From assembly GCF_000004075.3 (NCBI RefSeq), contig NC_026661.2, positions 5,726,058-5,790,057 on the forward strand: 64,000 bases of DNA, in the 5' to 3' direction. Position 1 is the stretch's first letter. Every line of letters begins with the position of its first letter. Positions 50,166 through 62,020 of this stretch are shown one piece after another. Source of the DNA: Cucumis sativus (lineage: Eukaryota > Streptophyta > Magnoliopsida > Cucurbitales > Cucurbitaceae). Position numbers and translations under genes: made by a program. The notes under the pieces are model-generated. The model ran no database searches, had not been told where the DNA came from, and worked only from the letters and a program-made list of their open reading frames with translations.

Positions 50166-53100
50166 ATGGAGTGTACCTGCAGTTCTCTGGGGTCACCGGC
50201 TTTAACCACAGTGCCTTCCTCTTTAGTTAGAACTGCGTTCTTAGAGAAGTCTGTGTTGAATGCTCAGCCCTTGAAGTTATCGAATAAGAAGACATTCCCA
50301 CTTCCTGGAAGGCTCAAATTTCTTCACACCAGAGCTCAAGCTTCTTCCAGTACGGATCATTGTTCTTATTGGTTTTGGTTTATTGATTCTTCTGTGTTTT
50401 TGTTGACTGGTACATTTGATTTCTTGATTATTTTGAACTCATTATAAGCTTGATTTGAGCGTTTGTTGCTGGAATTCTTAGGTAGAAGTAGGAGTACAAA
50501 TATGTTTTCTGGATAATGGTTGAGTTGGATCAAGGTAGAGTAGTTTTTATATATGTGAAGATACGAATGTTATCTATTTAGAAAAGAAACGAGAGATACA
50601 GAAACGATTTGGGTATCCCATTTCTGAGAAAGGATAATGGAACTATGCATAAAGTAAGGTACCTAGATAAGAATTTATTAGTACTGTCTCAGTCCGGAGG
50701 GGGGGTGATTAAATAGAAAGTTTATATTGAATATTGTTATGAATAGGAGGGTGATTGAGTGAAGACAAGGAATTTTTTAGTGATCTAGGGCTTGAGTTAG
50801 CAAACTCAAGACTGCGGTTCAAAGTGCCTTAAGCTTGGATTATCTCGTATTTCTTCATAGGCATATTTCAATTTGTCCATATCTCATTCCAGTTCGAAAG
50901 TCTCCTAAAAGGTTTCTTCAAATTGCTCATATTTGCTCGTGTTCTGAATTCTTCTGGGAGGCATTTGGAGTGTATAAAATCTTTAATAAGCTTGCTGGTT
51001 GTTTTTTGTTCACTGCTATATGGTATTAACAGAATAATTCACCATCTACAAAATGTTCTTGTAACCTCCAATAGCCTTTCAAGCATGATTTTTTGTCTTA
51101 CTTTGGGAGAAATGGATATAAATATTGAAAAGGATAGAAGAAAACTCGGTCCGTGTTTCATTGTTAATTTTCAAGATGACAGTTTTGTAATTGTTTTTTT
51201 CTAATAGAATGATAAATTATATTTGTATGGTTTGTGATCTTATGACAATCGTATCCATGTTTTAAACATTGTTTTTAAACATCCTCCTGGTTTTTGGAAA
51301 TTGCAAGTAGTACTTTTTAATTTAAATTTTATAGTTAGTTTAGTGCAATTGACAAACATGACTTAGTCTATTTTTGCAACCTTTTAATGTAAAATTATGG
51401 TTGGTAGATTTCACCTATCATGGAGGTGTTTTAGCTTTTCTCAAAGTTCAGGTCTGCAAATGACAAAAGTTGTATTTCGCAATTATCATCCAAGCAGATG
51501 GTTCTTACTACTTCCTTGCCGTTTGTAGCTCACATTTCTTGATTTTGACAAGGCACAAGCAATTTTAGCTCAGGGGCAGCTCCCACAATTTCAAAGAAGG
51601 AAGATTCAAAAAACGAGGATCTTGTATTTGTTGCTGGTGCTACAGGAAAAGTTGGTTCAAGAACGGTGAGGTAAGTTCGATCTCCTTCTTCATATTGGAG
51701 CAATTCATCTTTCAGTTGATCTCTGGATGCTATATGCTAAAGAGCTGTGAATTCTAACCAGGGAGCTTTTGAAACTTGGATTTCGGGTAAGAGCCGGTGT
51801 AAGGAGTTCTCAGAAAGCAGAAACTCTTATTGAGGTAAAAAAACATTTGAGTATTGATAAAAACATTTCACTACCATTTTTTTAGTAACAGCTTGTTTTT
51901 GATAAAAAACTTTATTTATATGCAGAGTGTCAAAAAGATTAATCTTGATGAAGGTAATGCAAGTTCGAAAAGTCCCCCAAACCCCACCCTTATACCCATA
52001 GCATCTATTTTCTCTTGTATCTACTTGTCAAAAATGTAAAGGGAATACTGGATATTCTTGAACAAAAAAAATTCCAAGAAAATAACAGATAGTTTTTGGT
52101 CTTTAGCCCAGCTGTAGAAAAGCTTGAAACTGTGGTATGTGACTTGGAGAAACCAAATCAGATTGGAGCTGCGATAGGGAATGCATCAATAGTTATTTGC
52201 TGCATTGGTGCAAGTGAGAAGGAGATTTTTGATATTACTGGACCTTATCGAATTGACTATCTGGCTACCAAAAATTTGGTTGAAGCAGGTAAGAAGATGC
52301 TTTTTGGGTGCTTTATTTTTAATTTTAAAACATATGTGAAATAGGAATACTATGGTTCTCTTCATTAGAACCATACCTTCCAAGATGCAAGATATTTTAA
52401 TCACATAAGAGATGGATAAGAGAGGAGAAACAAAATTATAGAAATGAAGAAAGGGAAAGATAGAAGAGAATATGAGTGGAATTTGGGAAACTGAAAGGAG
52501 AAACACAGCAATTCAGTAATCAGTTAAATATTTAAGTTTACAATCTTAAAGATAGTAGACAAATATCCAAAGATGACAGTAGTCTGAAATATCTACTATT
52601 GTCATGACTAACAACAATATTTCTAGCTATTCAACGCCAATCAGTCAATCACATATGTTGGTGTAAATGATTCTAGTATTTGATTCTATTATACTACCGT
52701 TTTTAATAAAGATGTATTGTTCTTTTGGTGGAGCTTACTAGCTTTTAATGCATCAGCTGTAAAGCTCTCATATTTAACCTCCTTAAAGTTCTTGAGGTTA
52801 AGAGGAAATGAGATTGACAAAATTTCTGCATGTAGCAACTGTTGTAAAAGTGAAGCACTTTGTTCTGCTTACGTCCCTGGGAACCAACAAGATTGGATTT
52901 CCTGCTGCCATTCTTAAGTAAGTGTCCATGGATTAGTTTTTCTTTAATGATTGATAATTTTTACTTTGTTGTTTATTGTAGTTCAGCTTTCACAAATGAT
53001 GAATTTTTTTCGTTCCATAATTTTAATGTTAAATAATAATTTTGGTAACTTGCTTCTAAAGTTTGTTTTGGGGAGTCCTATTGTGGAAAAGGAAGGCAGA

Positions 53101-56100
53101 AGAAGCATTGATTGCAAGTGGTCTTCCTTATACAGTAAGAAAATACTAGTACCTGTTCAGTATATATTTGTGGTGTCTTAGAGACAGTTTGATAGTATTT
53201 TTGAATGTTGTTTCCTTTTTCGAAAACCATGCTTATTTATTAATATTAAAAAAAAATGTTTTTGAATTCCTAGACCCATTTTAGAAACTTAAAAAAGTTT
53301 TCAAAAGTCTAACTTTGTTTTTAACAAAATTTTGTTTTTTTGAACTTTAATAAGATTCCAGAAGTGTTTTCAGAAAGTTATAAAGTGATCTAGGAAAATA
53401 ATGGGTCTAAGTAGTTGCCAATTGGTATAACCTTAAAAAGTCGATTTCATCAAAAGCAAAATAGTTATCAAATGAGCGTTCAGTGTTTGATTTATTTAAA
53501 ATATGTTTTTCAGATAGTGAGACCTGGAGGCATGGAGAGACCTACAGATGCGTTCAAGGAAACTCATAATACTACTCTTTCGCCAGAAGATACCTTATTT
53601 GGTGGTCTAGTGTCAAACCTTCAGGTATATTTATAAATTTTGATGTGCCAGATGATCTCAATCCTGAATGGCTGTAATTCTAATAACATTGTTATCAGCA
53701 TCAGTGAAGCTACAAATGATGCGGAATTATGAAAGACCAATTTTATATGCCACTATAAGCGTTTTTGTTCTCTTTATTAGCTAGATTTGGATACACGCCG
53801 GTAATTGTCTAAAGATATGTATTCTCACAAAACTCAAATGAATTTTTAAAACAATTTCTGCATCTGGTAAACTCTCAAATCTCAATCTCTGAACCGTTTT
53901 TGCTTTACTATTGAGACTTGTTAGATTTAGTGGGTTGGCCCAAGGGAAGATTTGACCTAATATTTTTTTCTTTTTTATTCCTTACTGTAGCCTATTTATT
54001 TTCCCCCTTGTATCGTTTGTTATTATCAGAAAATAATAAAAATAGAGTTTTGCACCGTGGTTTTTCCCTAAACTTGGGTTTCCACGTAAAAATTGTGTTT
54101 GCTTTTCGTCCCTTTTTTCAATATGGTATAAGATAGTGATCAAACCCTAGATAACACAACCCATGATGGAAACCAAACAGAGGAGACACCCGCTGGTATT
54201 AGCGCCGACGTCGATACTCGAATTAGTGCCGCCATGGATGAATGGTTCCGCCGTCTTTAGACAACGTCGGGAAACTTAATTCCGCAACTTGTTTCATTGT
54301 CTGTGTTGCTAGAAACCACCCATGCGCTGCTACTGGAGTTACACACCCCGACCCATCCTATTCAGACGCCGCCGGCTGACCTAGCTATGCCACCTTTGTC
54401 TTCATTCGCGGCCTGTAGTGTCCCCCACGTGTCAATTCATGTGCTGTCACCTAATTTCGACCGGCCACCACTACTATAGTCAAATCCGTATGCCCTTCCA
54501 CCCACTGAACTTAGTTATCATCCCGATGTTAGGATCCCAACATTTGAGGTTGGTGAATCTTCGACACGTTCCGTGCAAGCTTCTGCTTCTTCTTCGGGTA
54601 CAACTCACCAACAACTGGAAGGGCTTTGACAACATATTGCAGCAATGGAGGATACCTTAGGGGTGACATCCAACACTTCGGGTTATGGCCTTCATACACC
54701 TATACCGATGTATTCTCAGAATCTGATAACTTCGTTCCCCACTTTATCCTCTTCTTATGTGACTAATACAATGACACAGTGTAGTGTACATGATATTTTT
54801 CAGGGGAAAAATTGAACGACAATAGCTATTTCTCATGATCTCAATCAGTGAAAATGGTTCTCGAAGGACGCCATAAATTTAGTTTTCTGACAGGAGAAAT
54901 ACCTCATCCTCCACCTGGAGACCCATAGGAAGAAGGGATAGGACTTTTTTTCTTCGATCCACATTGATCAACAGTATGGTGCCACAGATCGGCAAAACCC
55001 TAACTGTACGCTGCAACTGTTGAGGATATTTAGGACTCAGTCAAGAAACTATATTACAAACATCATAATACCTCTCACCTTAGCAGTCTCAGTGATGGTT
55101 GCAATACTTTAGATTTGAAGAGATTGACAGGATTTATGACTTTTTTGGTGGTCTTAATCCTAAGTTTGATGTAGTTCAAGGGCGTATACTAGGCTAGAGA
55201 CCAATTCCCTCCCTGATGGAAGTTTGTTATAAAATCCGCCTCGAGGAGAATTGCACAAGTGCTAAGAGCATTTCGACAACTCCTACTATTGATTTCTTGC
55301 TTTTAGTGTGTGGTCCTCTGCTAGTGGCAATGACAAGCACAATGGAAAACCAATTCTTGTCTATGAGCATTGCAAAAGCAATGACATACCAAGGAACAAC
55401 GTTGGAAGTTACATGGTTGCCCCCCAGTAGGTAAGAAACACTCTTCCAATGACAAACAGAACACAGAGCGGGCGTATCTTAGTGAGTCTACTAGCGACTT
55501 GATCCACATGAGAACTAGACCGATCCCATTCCTGCTACTTTAGGTGCCATTGTCCAATTAGGTATCTTTTAGTTTTATTAGTGTTGATGGGAAGAACTTT
55601 TGGATTCTGGATTTTGGCGCCACAAATCATTTTATTGGTTCCTCTGAACACTTTGTGTTCTATATTCTATGTGCTGACAACAAAACAATTAGAATTGCAG
55701 ATGACTCCTTGGTCCCCATTGCTGAGAAGGGAAAAATTTCTCCCAGTGTAGGGCTCTCCTTACATAAAGTTTTGCATGTGCCTAAAATTGCTCATAATCT
55801 GCTATCTATAAGCAAGATTACTCATGAGTTAAACTGCAAAGCAATATTCTTATCAGATTTTGTCTCTTTTCAGGACTTGAGCTTGTGGAAGATGATTGGC
55901 ACTGCCTGGCATAGTAGGGGACTCTACCTCCTTGATGACGATACCTCTTCAAGTAGCATTTCTAGGACTAGTCTTTTATCTTCCTATTTTACTACTTCTG
56001 AACAAGATTATATGCTGTGACATTTTCGTTTAGGCTACCCTAATTTCAAATACTTGAAACATTTATTTCCTCATCTTTTCTCTAAACTTGATGTGTCTAC

Positions 56101-59100
56101 CTTATCTTGTGACGTATGTATTCGGACTAAACAACATCAGGTTTCTTTTCCTTCACAACCATACAAACCAACCCACCCTTTCACACTTGTTCATAGTAAT
56201 GTTTGTGGACCATTCAAGATAACTACCTCATCTAGGAAACGGTGGTTCATTTATTTTGATGACCATACCCGTCTTACCTGGGTCTTTCTCGTCTCTAACA
56301 AATCTGAGGTCACCTCTATCTTCAGGGACTTCTATAACACCATAGAAATGCAGTTCCAAGATTGCTATTCTGCAAAGTGACAATGATCGTGAGTTTCAAA
56401 ACAACACCCTCAAAGAGTTTTTGTCCTTCAAAGGCATTGTCCACAAAAGTTCTTGTGCCTACCCCCCAACAAAATGGGGTAGCCGAGCGGAAAAATCGTC
56501 ACGTTTTGGAAGTCGCTTGTTCTCTTATGTTGTCTTCTTCCTTACCTTCCTATCTCTGGGGCGATGTTGTTCTCACTGCAACCCATCCTATCAATCGAAT
56601 GCCTTCTCGTGTCCTACATCTCTAGACCCCGTTAGAGTGTCTTAAAGATTCATATCCCTCTACTTGCCTCATTTCTGATGTTCCTCTTTGGGTATTCAGA
56701 TGCACTGCCTATGTTCATAACTATGACCCTGACCCATCTAAGTTTACCCCTCGGGCTCATGCATGTGTTTTTGTTGGTTACTCTCTACATCAATGAGACT
56801 ATAAATGCTTTCATCCGTCTTCTCGTAAGTACTTTGTCTCCATGGATGTTACCTTTCTCGAGAATCGTTCTTTCTTCTTGTTAGCCTACTTCAGGGGGAG
56901 AGTGAGAGTGAAGAGTCTAATTCTAACTAGATGATATCCTTAGAGTCTACCAGTCCTACTCTCGTTACCATACAAAACCTAGATCCTCACAACACAGTCC
57001 TACCTACGAAACAAAATCCTTGGAAAACCACTACAGGAGGAGTCTGTAAGGCCTCCCATCATTCATACATACGTGAGAAAGGGTAAAAAGGGGAATGCAA
57101 TTATTATTAATGAGCAAGGAAAAGAGGTAGAGTAAAAAAGTGAAAAATCCGTACAGAGTAGGGCCAACGGAAGTAGAATTTTGGGAAAGTCTTTAAATAG
57201 TGAAAGAGAGGGAGGGGGTAGCTAGGTTTTCTTTTATGAAAGTTACGGGGCTAGGCTACTGTAGCCGCTAGGAGTCTCTTTTTCCTGTAAAAGGGAGGTT
57301 CGTATGTTCTTTGTGTTTTTCCTCTATCTTTATTAGCTTTGTATCGTGATCTGTGAACATTTTGGCATTTATATATAAATAATACTTCAGAGTACCGTCT
57401 CTGTTTGCCATTGGGTGTTTGTTATTTGATATTTATGGTTGGTAAGGGTGTCTTATTTGATATTTGAGGTTGGTAACCTTGCAGAGTCTTAGAAAGGAAG
57501 TTGGGTTTCCTGCTAATCAGCTGACTCCGGTCCAAGATTCTGAACCTTTAAGAGATCAAGGTTGATTCACATATTGACAGTAAAATGAGTGAAAGTGAAT
57601 AGGTCTGAGACAACTATTCTTGAAAATATAGGTGAACAGGGTTACTGAGGTTAATTTTGATGGAAAGGGCAGTAACGGGGAGGATCGTTAAGAAAATATC
57701 AGCAAGTATGATCCGTCTCTTGATCTGCCTATTGCACTAAGGAAGGGTACCATGTCCTGCACTAAGCATGAAAAACAATTGTAGTAGGGAGGATCGTTAA
57801 GAAAATCTCTATAAGATGGATCAAACAATTTTACTGTTAGTGTATAGCAGATGCACACCTTTATGTATAATTTTTTTCTCAAAACTCAACCTTACGACCT
57901 ACTCAGAAACTAACCAATGAAGAAAAACAATTTTTGTGGATCTTTAATTTACTATGGGCCCTTTGAGTGCTGTCACATGACTTTTACCGATATATAAAGT
58001 CAGCACTCAACATAGCTATATGTGGTTTGGCACTCACATTGGTGCGTGTACTTTGCCTTTTCTTTATGGAACTACTGTAGGTTTCAGAACCTTGTGCTTG
58101 TTCTTAATGGAAAAATGAAAAAAATGATAATAAAGAGAAAGAAAATATAATTTTATATTTTCATTTCAGGTTGCAGAGCTATTGGCATGCATTGCAAAAA
58201 ATCCTGGTCTTTCATACTATAAAGTGCTAGAAGTAATTGCTGAGACAACTGCACCATTGATTTCCCTGGAGGATCTTCTTAAAAAAATACCATCTAAAGT
58301 TGCAAATGTTTTCCCAGAGAAGGTCAGTTGTTTCTGTATGTAGAAGGGGAAAAAAATCCTCGTAAGAGTTCATACAATGTTTCATTTTTCTAAAACATAG
58401 GCTCATTTTATGTTCTTAGTTTTAACAATTCATGATAACCTGCAGAGAATAATTTTGTCAGAACAGCTTCATATGTACTTAAGTATATCATTTAGATTTG
58501 CTTGCATTTGAACTCGGCACCGAAGTTATTAAAAGTTGCCTTTTGATTACTTCATATATCTTGGAGGTTATGTGTATGTTTTCGTCCTGCTGCATTTAGT
58601 TTATCACCAGACTGATTGGGAAACTGTGACAGAATCAGAGAACTGAAATAATATTGAAATATGAAATTTACAAGAACCAGGAGAAAACCTAAGAGATCTA
58701 AACTAGTATTGACTCTCCCTCTCTTGAGTATTCTTATTTAAGCTTAAAGCCACCAAACAATTATCTACTTCTATCCTTTCCCGCTCATACTGTGTTTAAC
58801 AAATCTCCCTAACAAATTTTCTAACTAATTTCTAACATCTCCTTAATCCCCTAATAATGTCCGTAATTTTATCCTAATAGCATTCTTATCAAACTTATTA
58901 TTCAAAACCCTGAATCAACAACCTTACCTAAACGATTTTTTTTAAGTAAAAGAGAGAAAAAAAAAAAAAAACCAATCAAGTTTCTTGCTGATTAAAAATC
59001 TAAAACCAATATTTATTTTCCTTTAAAAAGAGCAACACTAACTAAGTCTAGTCTAATTGACTGCTCTTCTTGTCAGTTTTTTCCAATCGATCCACCCTTA

Positions 59101-60916
59101 TTTGTTTGTATATTTTATAATTAACTAGATGGGAAATCTAAAATGTGTTTCTATTCACAAACGATCTTCCAAATAGTTCATGAAATTAGATACTTGCTGG
59201 ATCTGTGCTAGGAATATGGTGCTGCACAAACTGTCGACTCATCTCCAAAACAGTCGAGTATTGCCAAAGAAAAGGAGTCAGCCGAAGAAAATGTGACAGA
59301 ACAGCCACCATCTCAAAGTGTTATATCAGAACAGTTGAGCATCACAAAGGAAAAAGAATCAGCAGTAGCAAATGCTACAAAACAGTCATCATCACCCTAC
59401 ATTGCGTAAGACAATAGGGAAGCGGAAGAGGCTGGTCTATATTTCTTGAACTTTTCTTTTTCTCCATATGCAGAGCAAATGTTCAAGTCATCATGCTCAA
59501 ATGCCTAGGTTAACAGCTAATAAGATAGTAAGAATGATAAATGAAGTCTGAATTGGTAGGTTATTTCTCCAGTATATATATGATTATCTTGTCGTCTTAT
59601 GACTGATTTTCCACACCAAAGATGATAAACACTGAAGAAAGATTGTTATTTCTGTCCATGAATTTTCCACGACCGTAGGTTCTGTGAAAATGGTATATTA
59701 TCCTTGGCAGTTAATAGTTACCTTTCATTGTGTCTTCTGCCAGGTATGAGGATTTAAAACCTCCAACATCTCCTACTCCAGCTGCACCTGTTGGGAAAAA
59801 AGATTCAAATGTTGTCGAAGGAGTCGCATCTAGTGCTCAAACTAGTTCAGTAGAGGCGTCTTCTGAGATTGCTGAGGCAAATCCCCCACCTGCACCTGCT
59901 CCTGAAAAAGCAGTGACATCGAAACCTCTCTCCCCTTATACAGCGTAAGTGTCTTATATTAATTAACTTTATAGTGAAACTCTATGGTCCAAAGAAAGAA
60001 CATCATTGCCAGTTCGTTTCCACTGCTTGCATTAAAATCAACGACCACATGCAAAATCCTGAGGGGATATAGAGTTCCACTTCCAATATTCTTACATCTG
60101 TCCAATATTCTTACATCTGTTCTCCAATATTCTTACATCTGTTCACTGGTTGACAATATTTTTTATCATTCCAATTTCATTACTTTGTATCATCTTTCTG
60201 ATCTTGCACTTCATATTATTTCTTCCAGATATGAAGATTTAAAGCCTCCTACATCACCATCTCCTAGTGTACCTTCCCTATCATTTTCTTCAGCATCTAC
60301 CTCAAACGGTCCACCTCAACCTGCTACCTATGCCATAAACAGCACATTGGCGATTCCAGAGGCAGAAGACTCAAAGAGTGAAGCACATCTTCCCAAGCCG
60401 AAGAAACAACCACTGTCACCTTTTACCATGTAAGTTCCTTCCTAGTTGTTTTATGTTCCTGATATAAGAGAGTCGGTGTCTGGGAGAATTCTTGAAAAAA
60501 TGATTATGAACTCATCAAGTCTGAAGTAAAAAAGAGGAGCCTTTTATATATGCTGCCCAGCTAATGAACAGAGCTGGATAATTAGAAACCAGCTGAATGA
60601 CAAAATGTGCAATAGTAAAACATCAGCTAGAAGGCATACTTCAAACTAAGGAAAACCCCAAAAGGCCCTTACAACACTGCCTTAGTTGATTTCTCTGAAA
60701 AAGTTGCATGCTATATTATACAAAATTTCAACCAGCTGATAGGGTTAGTTTTTGTTTAGCGTATAGATCGAGGTTGAACACCAAAAATTTAAGTGAATTC
60801 TATGTTATTGATTTGGAAAGGGTAAAAGGTAAACAAATATGTTTTCTCATTTTATATTTGATCAAACCAGGTATGAGGATTTGAAGCCTCCAGCATCTCC
60901 GACTCCATCTCTTTGA
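50166..60916 (+). CDS. TIC62: TIC62, chloroplast FNR-tethering protein
   Basis: Component linked to the inner-envelope import machinery that also anchors ferredoxin-NADP(H) oxidoreductase at thylakoids (family knowledge). Thirteen exons: 50166-50349, 51574-51670, 51762-51834, 51926-51953, 52112-52288, 52836-52917, 53062-53134, 53514-53624, 58170-58322, 59212-59405, 59744-59944, 60229-60429 and 60871-60916, giving 539 residues in one frame. Visible features: Ser-rich basic transit peptide (about 1-62); Rossmann GATGKVG at 83-89; atypical-SDR YLATK; FVLLTSLGTNKIG; and IVRPGGMERPTDA. The C-terminal tail holds FNR-binding repeats YEDLKPPTSPTP (392), YEDLKPPTSPSP (459) and YEDLKPPASPTP (526), each preceded by a PLSPYTA/PLSPFTM-like segment. 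Exon 4 is only 28 bp. Intron 8 (4.5 kb) contains nested retroelements yet both flanking exons join cleanly. Polyadenylation signal AATAAA at 61020. Confidence 0.95.
53919..54120 (+). repeat. 5' LTR of the copia relic
   Basis: Starts TGTTAGATTTAGTGGG and ends CCCTTTTTTCA, with TG...CA termini and 202 bp. Three bases later comes TGGTATAAGA at 54124. This is a decayed form of the TGGTATCAGA primer-binding site complementary to initiator tRNA-Met. No matching 3' LTR is present in the intron. Confidence 0.75.
57045..57483. mobile_element. Solo LTR nested in the copia relic, perfect 5-bp target duplication
   Basis: The 439-bp block begins TGTAAGG and ends CCTTGCA, an imperfect inverted repeat with TG...CA ends. 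GAGTC lies directly on both sides (57040-57044 and 57484-57488). The surrounding copia linker frame resumes in the expected frame once the block and one GAGTC are ignored. Inside are a TATA-like CTTTAAATAGTG (about 57191) and an AT-rich 3' part. No internal coding region remains, so it is a solo LTR left by recombination. The family is not identified. Confidence 0.85.
57678..57806. repeat. 19-bp direct repeat at the broken end of the copia relic
   Basis: GGAGGATCGTTAAGAAAAT occurs at about 57678 and again at about 57788, bracketing the reverse-transcriptase stub. It may mark the deletion or duplication event that truncated the element. Confidence 0.55.
58590..59050. other. Unidentified insertion-like stretch in TIC62 intron 9
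   Basis: Part of the 889-bp intron between exons 9 and 10. The section at about 58620-58910 has a composition different from the rest and could be a minus-strand LTR remnant, judged from its run of short CT-rich words. No ends or target duplication were found. Confidence 0.25.
60083..60142. repeat. Three copies of a 19-bp unit in TIC62 intron 11
   Basis: CCAATATTCTTACATCTGT occurs exactly at 60083-60101, 60102-60120 and 60124-60142, the last after a 3-base spacer. It lies between the two repeat-coding exons 11 and 12. Confidence 0.95.
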
Positions 60917-61445
60917 AAATCTTAAAGAAAGAGCTTTCAGTTTTCTGCTAGTTACAATTTGGACAGAGACAAACAATTGATGAGGGGTGATACTGCAGAG
61001 CATATACATCTTTATATGTAATAAACCAACCTTTCGTGTCTGAAGAACATTTATTAATTTTTCCCGTCCAGATTCCATAGATAATGACACCGTTGAATGT
61101 GCTTTTGCAACCCCCAAGTTGCTTATTGTTTTGGCTGTAATTTCTATCAAAGTTACAATTTTGATGGCATTAGCTTCATTCTGGTCGTTGAACTATACTG
61201 GGTTTTTCCAAAACACAACTATGTTTTCTCTGAGGAGAAGTCAATCAATGGTGTTCGACAAAAATTGGAAGAAATCAATTGGGAAATTCTTTTGAAAATC
61301 GACCAATGATGAATGTAAAGTCAGTTGAAATTATGTTGGTTTTCATGAACTTTTGGATTTGGGTTTTTACTGTTATAATCCAATGACGATGAAGGTCCAA
61401 ATTCTTGTCTTCTCCATTCACGTATTCATAAAAAACGAGCATTTG
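60917..61445. other. TIC62 3' untranslated region and adjacent intergenic DNA
   Basis: The stop codon TGA ends at 60916. An AATAAA at 61020-61025 is a likely polyadenylation signal. Open frames on the two strands after this have no family resemblance. Confidence 0.6.
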
Positions 61446-61813
61446 AAAAAATAGCAAATTTATTTTTAAATTATTAGAATAGCAAAATTTTCATTTTAGG
61501 TTATATTCATTTTAACCCACAAAACTGTACCTATAGTTTAAAATAGACTGAAAATATAAAAAGTGTTCAAATTGTTATTAAGCATATATTTAAATTTAAT
61601 TTAATTTTATAAATATTTTGAAATATAAAAATTAAAAAATATTGAATTTATGTTAGAGATACTAATGGTATAAAAGAATTCAAATTGATAATTTTATTAT
61701 TTAATATTTTTCAATATACAAGGTATAAATGGTTAAAAATATGAAGGTATAATCGGTTAAAAAAAAAAAGAAGTCAAAGAAGTCTAATAGTTTGCTATAA
61801 ATTTGCTATTTTT
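61446..61813. mobile_element. MITE-like fold-back between TIC62 and the PLAA gene
   Basis: AAAAATAGCAAATTTAT near 61448 is the exact reverse complement of ATAAATTTGCTATTTTT at 61797-61813. The interior is AT-rich without coding capacity. It shares the ATAGCAAA-type terminal words with the MITE at 14074-14297 and may belong to the same family. Ends and target duplication were not established. Confidence 0.45.
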
Positions 61814-61942
61814 AGTTTGTTATGCAATTTTTTTTCCCTTGATCACATTTATCTCTAAATTAAACTCTGTTTAGATCAAACCATCCGAAAAGGAATGATA
61901 CGCCAACTCTACAACTTATTTGTAGGTCGAAAAAGCCTCAAC

Positions 61943-61954
61943 TATTTATATAAG
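61943..61954 (+). promoter_or_regulatory. TATA box of the PLAA-family gene
   Basis: CTATTTATATAAG lies about 70 bases before the ATG at 62021. That leaves a short GC-richer leader (about 61975-62020), consistent with a compact promoter right after the MITE-like element. Confidence 0.55.
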
Positions 61955-62020
61955 TGGGGAAAAGAGACTTCTTCTCTATCAAGCCAACTCTGATTCCTCC
62001 CGCGTCCGTCTCAGGCTGCT

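Larger units (their letters stand above)
53919..57800 (+). mobile_element. Degenerate, 3'-truncated Ty1/copia retrotransposon
   Basis: Order seen: 5' LTR, decayed primer-binding site, gag fragments (about 54140-55440), protease, integrase, then the linker and the very start of the reverse transcriptase region. Stops and frameshifts are scattered through all parts. The protease active site reads DFG instead of D-S/T-G (about 55612-55620). The integrase zinc region has GYP for GHP, and its first catalytic Asp is replaced (HSNVCGP at about 56192). The GVAERKNRHVLE block is present at about 56479. The reverse transcriptase is missing after its LPIALRKGT-type start (about 57728), as is the 3' LTR. 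A solo LTR interrupts it at 57045-57483. The element cannot move by itself. Confidence 0.88.
53625..58169 (+). other. TIC62 intron 8, expanded by retroelements
   Basis: Donor CAG|GTATAT and acceptor TTTCAG flank 4545 bp, while most other introns of this gene are between 0.09 and 1.2 kb. Most of the length (53919 to about 57800) is the nested retroelement relic described separately. The element lies in the same orientation as TIC62, so its LTR signals could act on the host transcript. Confidence 0.8.

Noticed and set aside
54297..56884. Series of separate open frames in TIC62 intron 8 as possible genes
   Set aside because: All are fragments of one frameshifted copia element and not independent genes.
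59205..59417. 70-residue open frame over TIC62 exon 10
   Set aside because: It is a shifted reading of exon 10. The phase set by exon 9 and exon 11 selects the frame ending in SSSPYIA.
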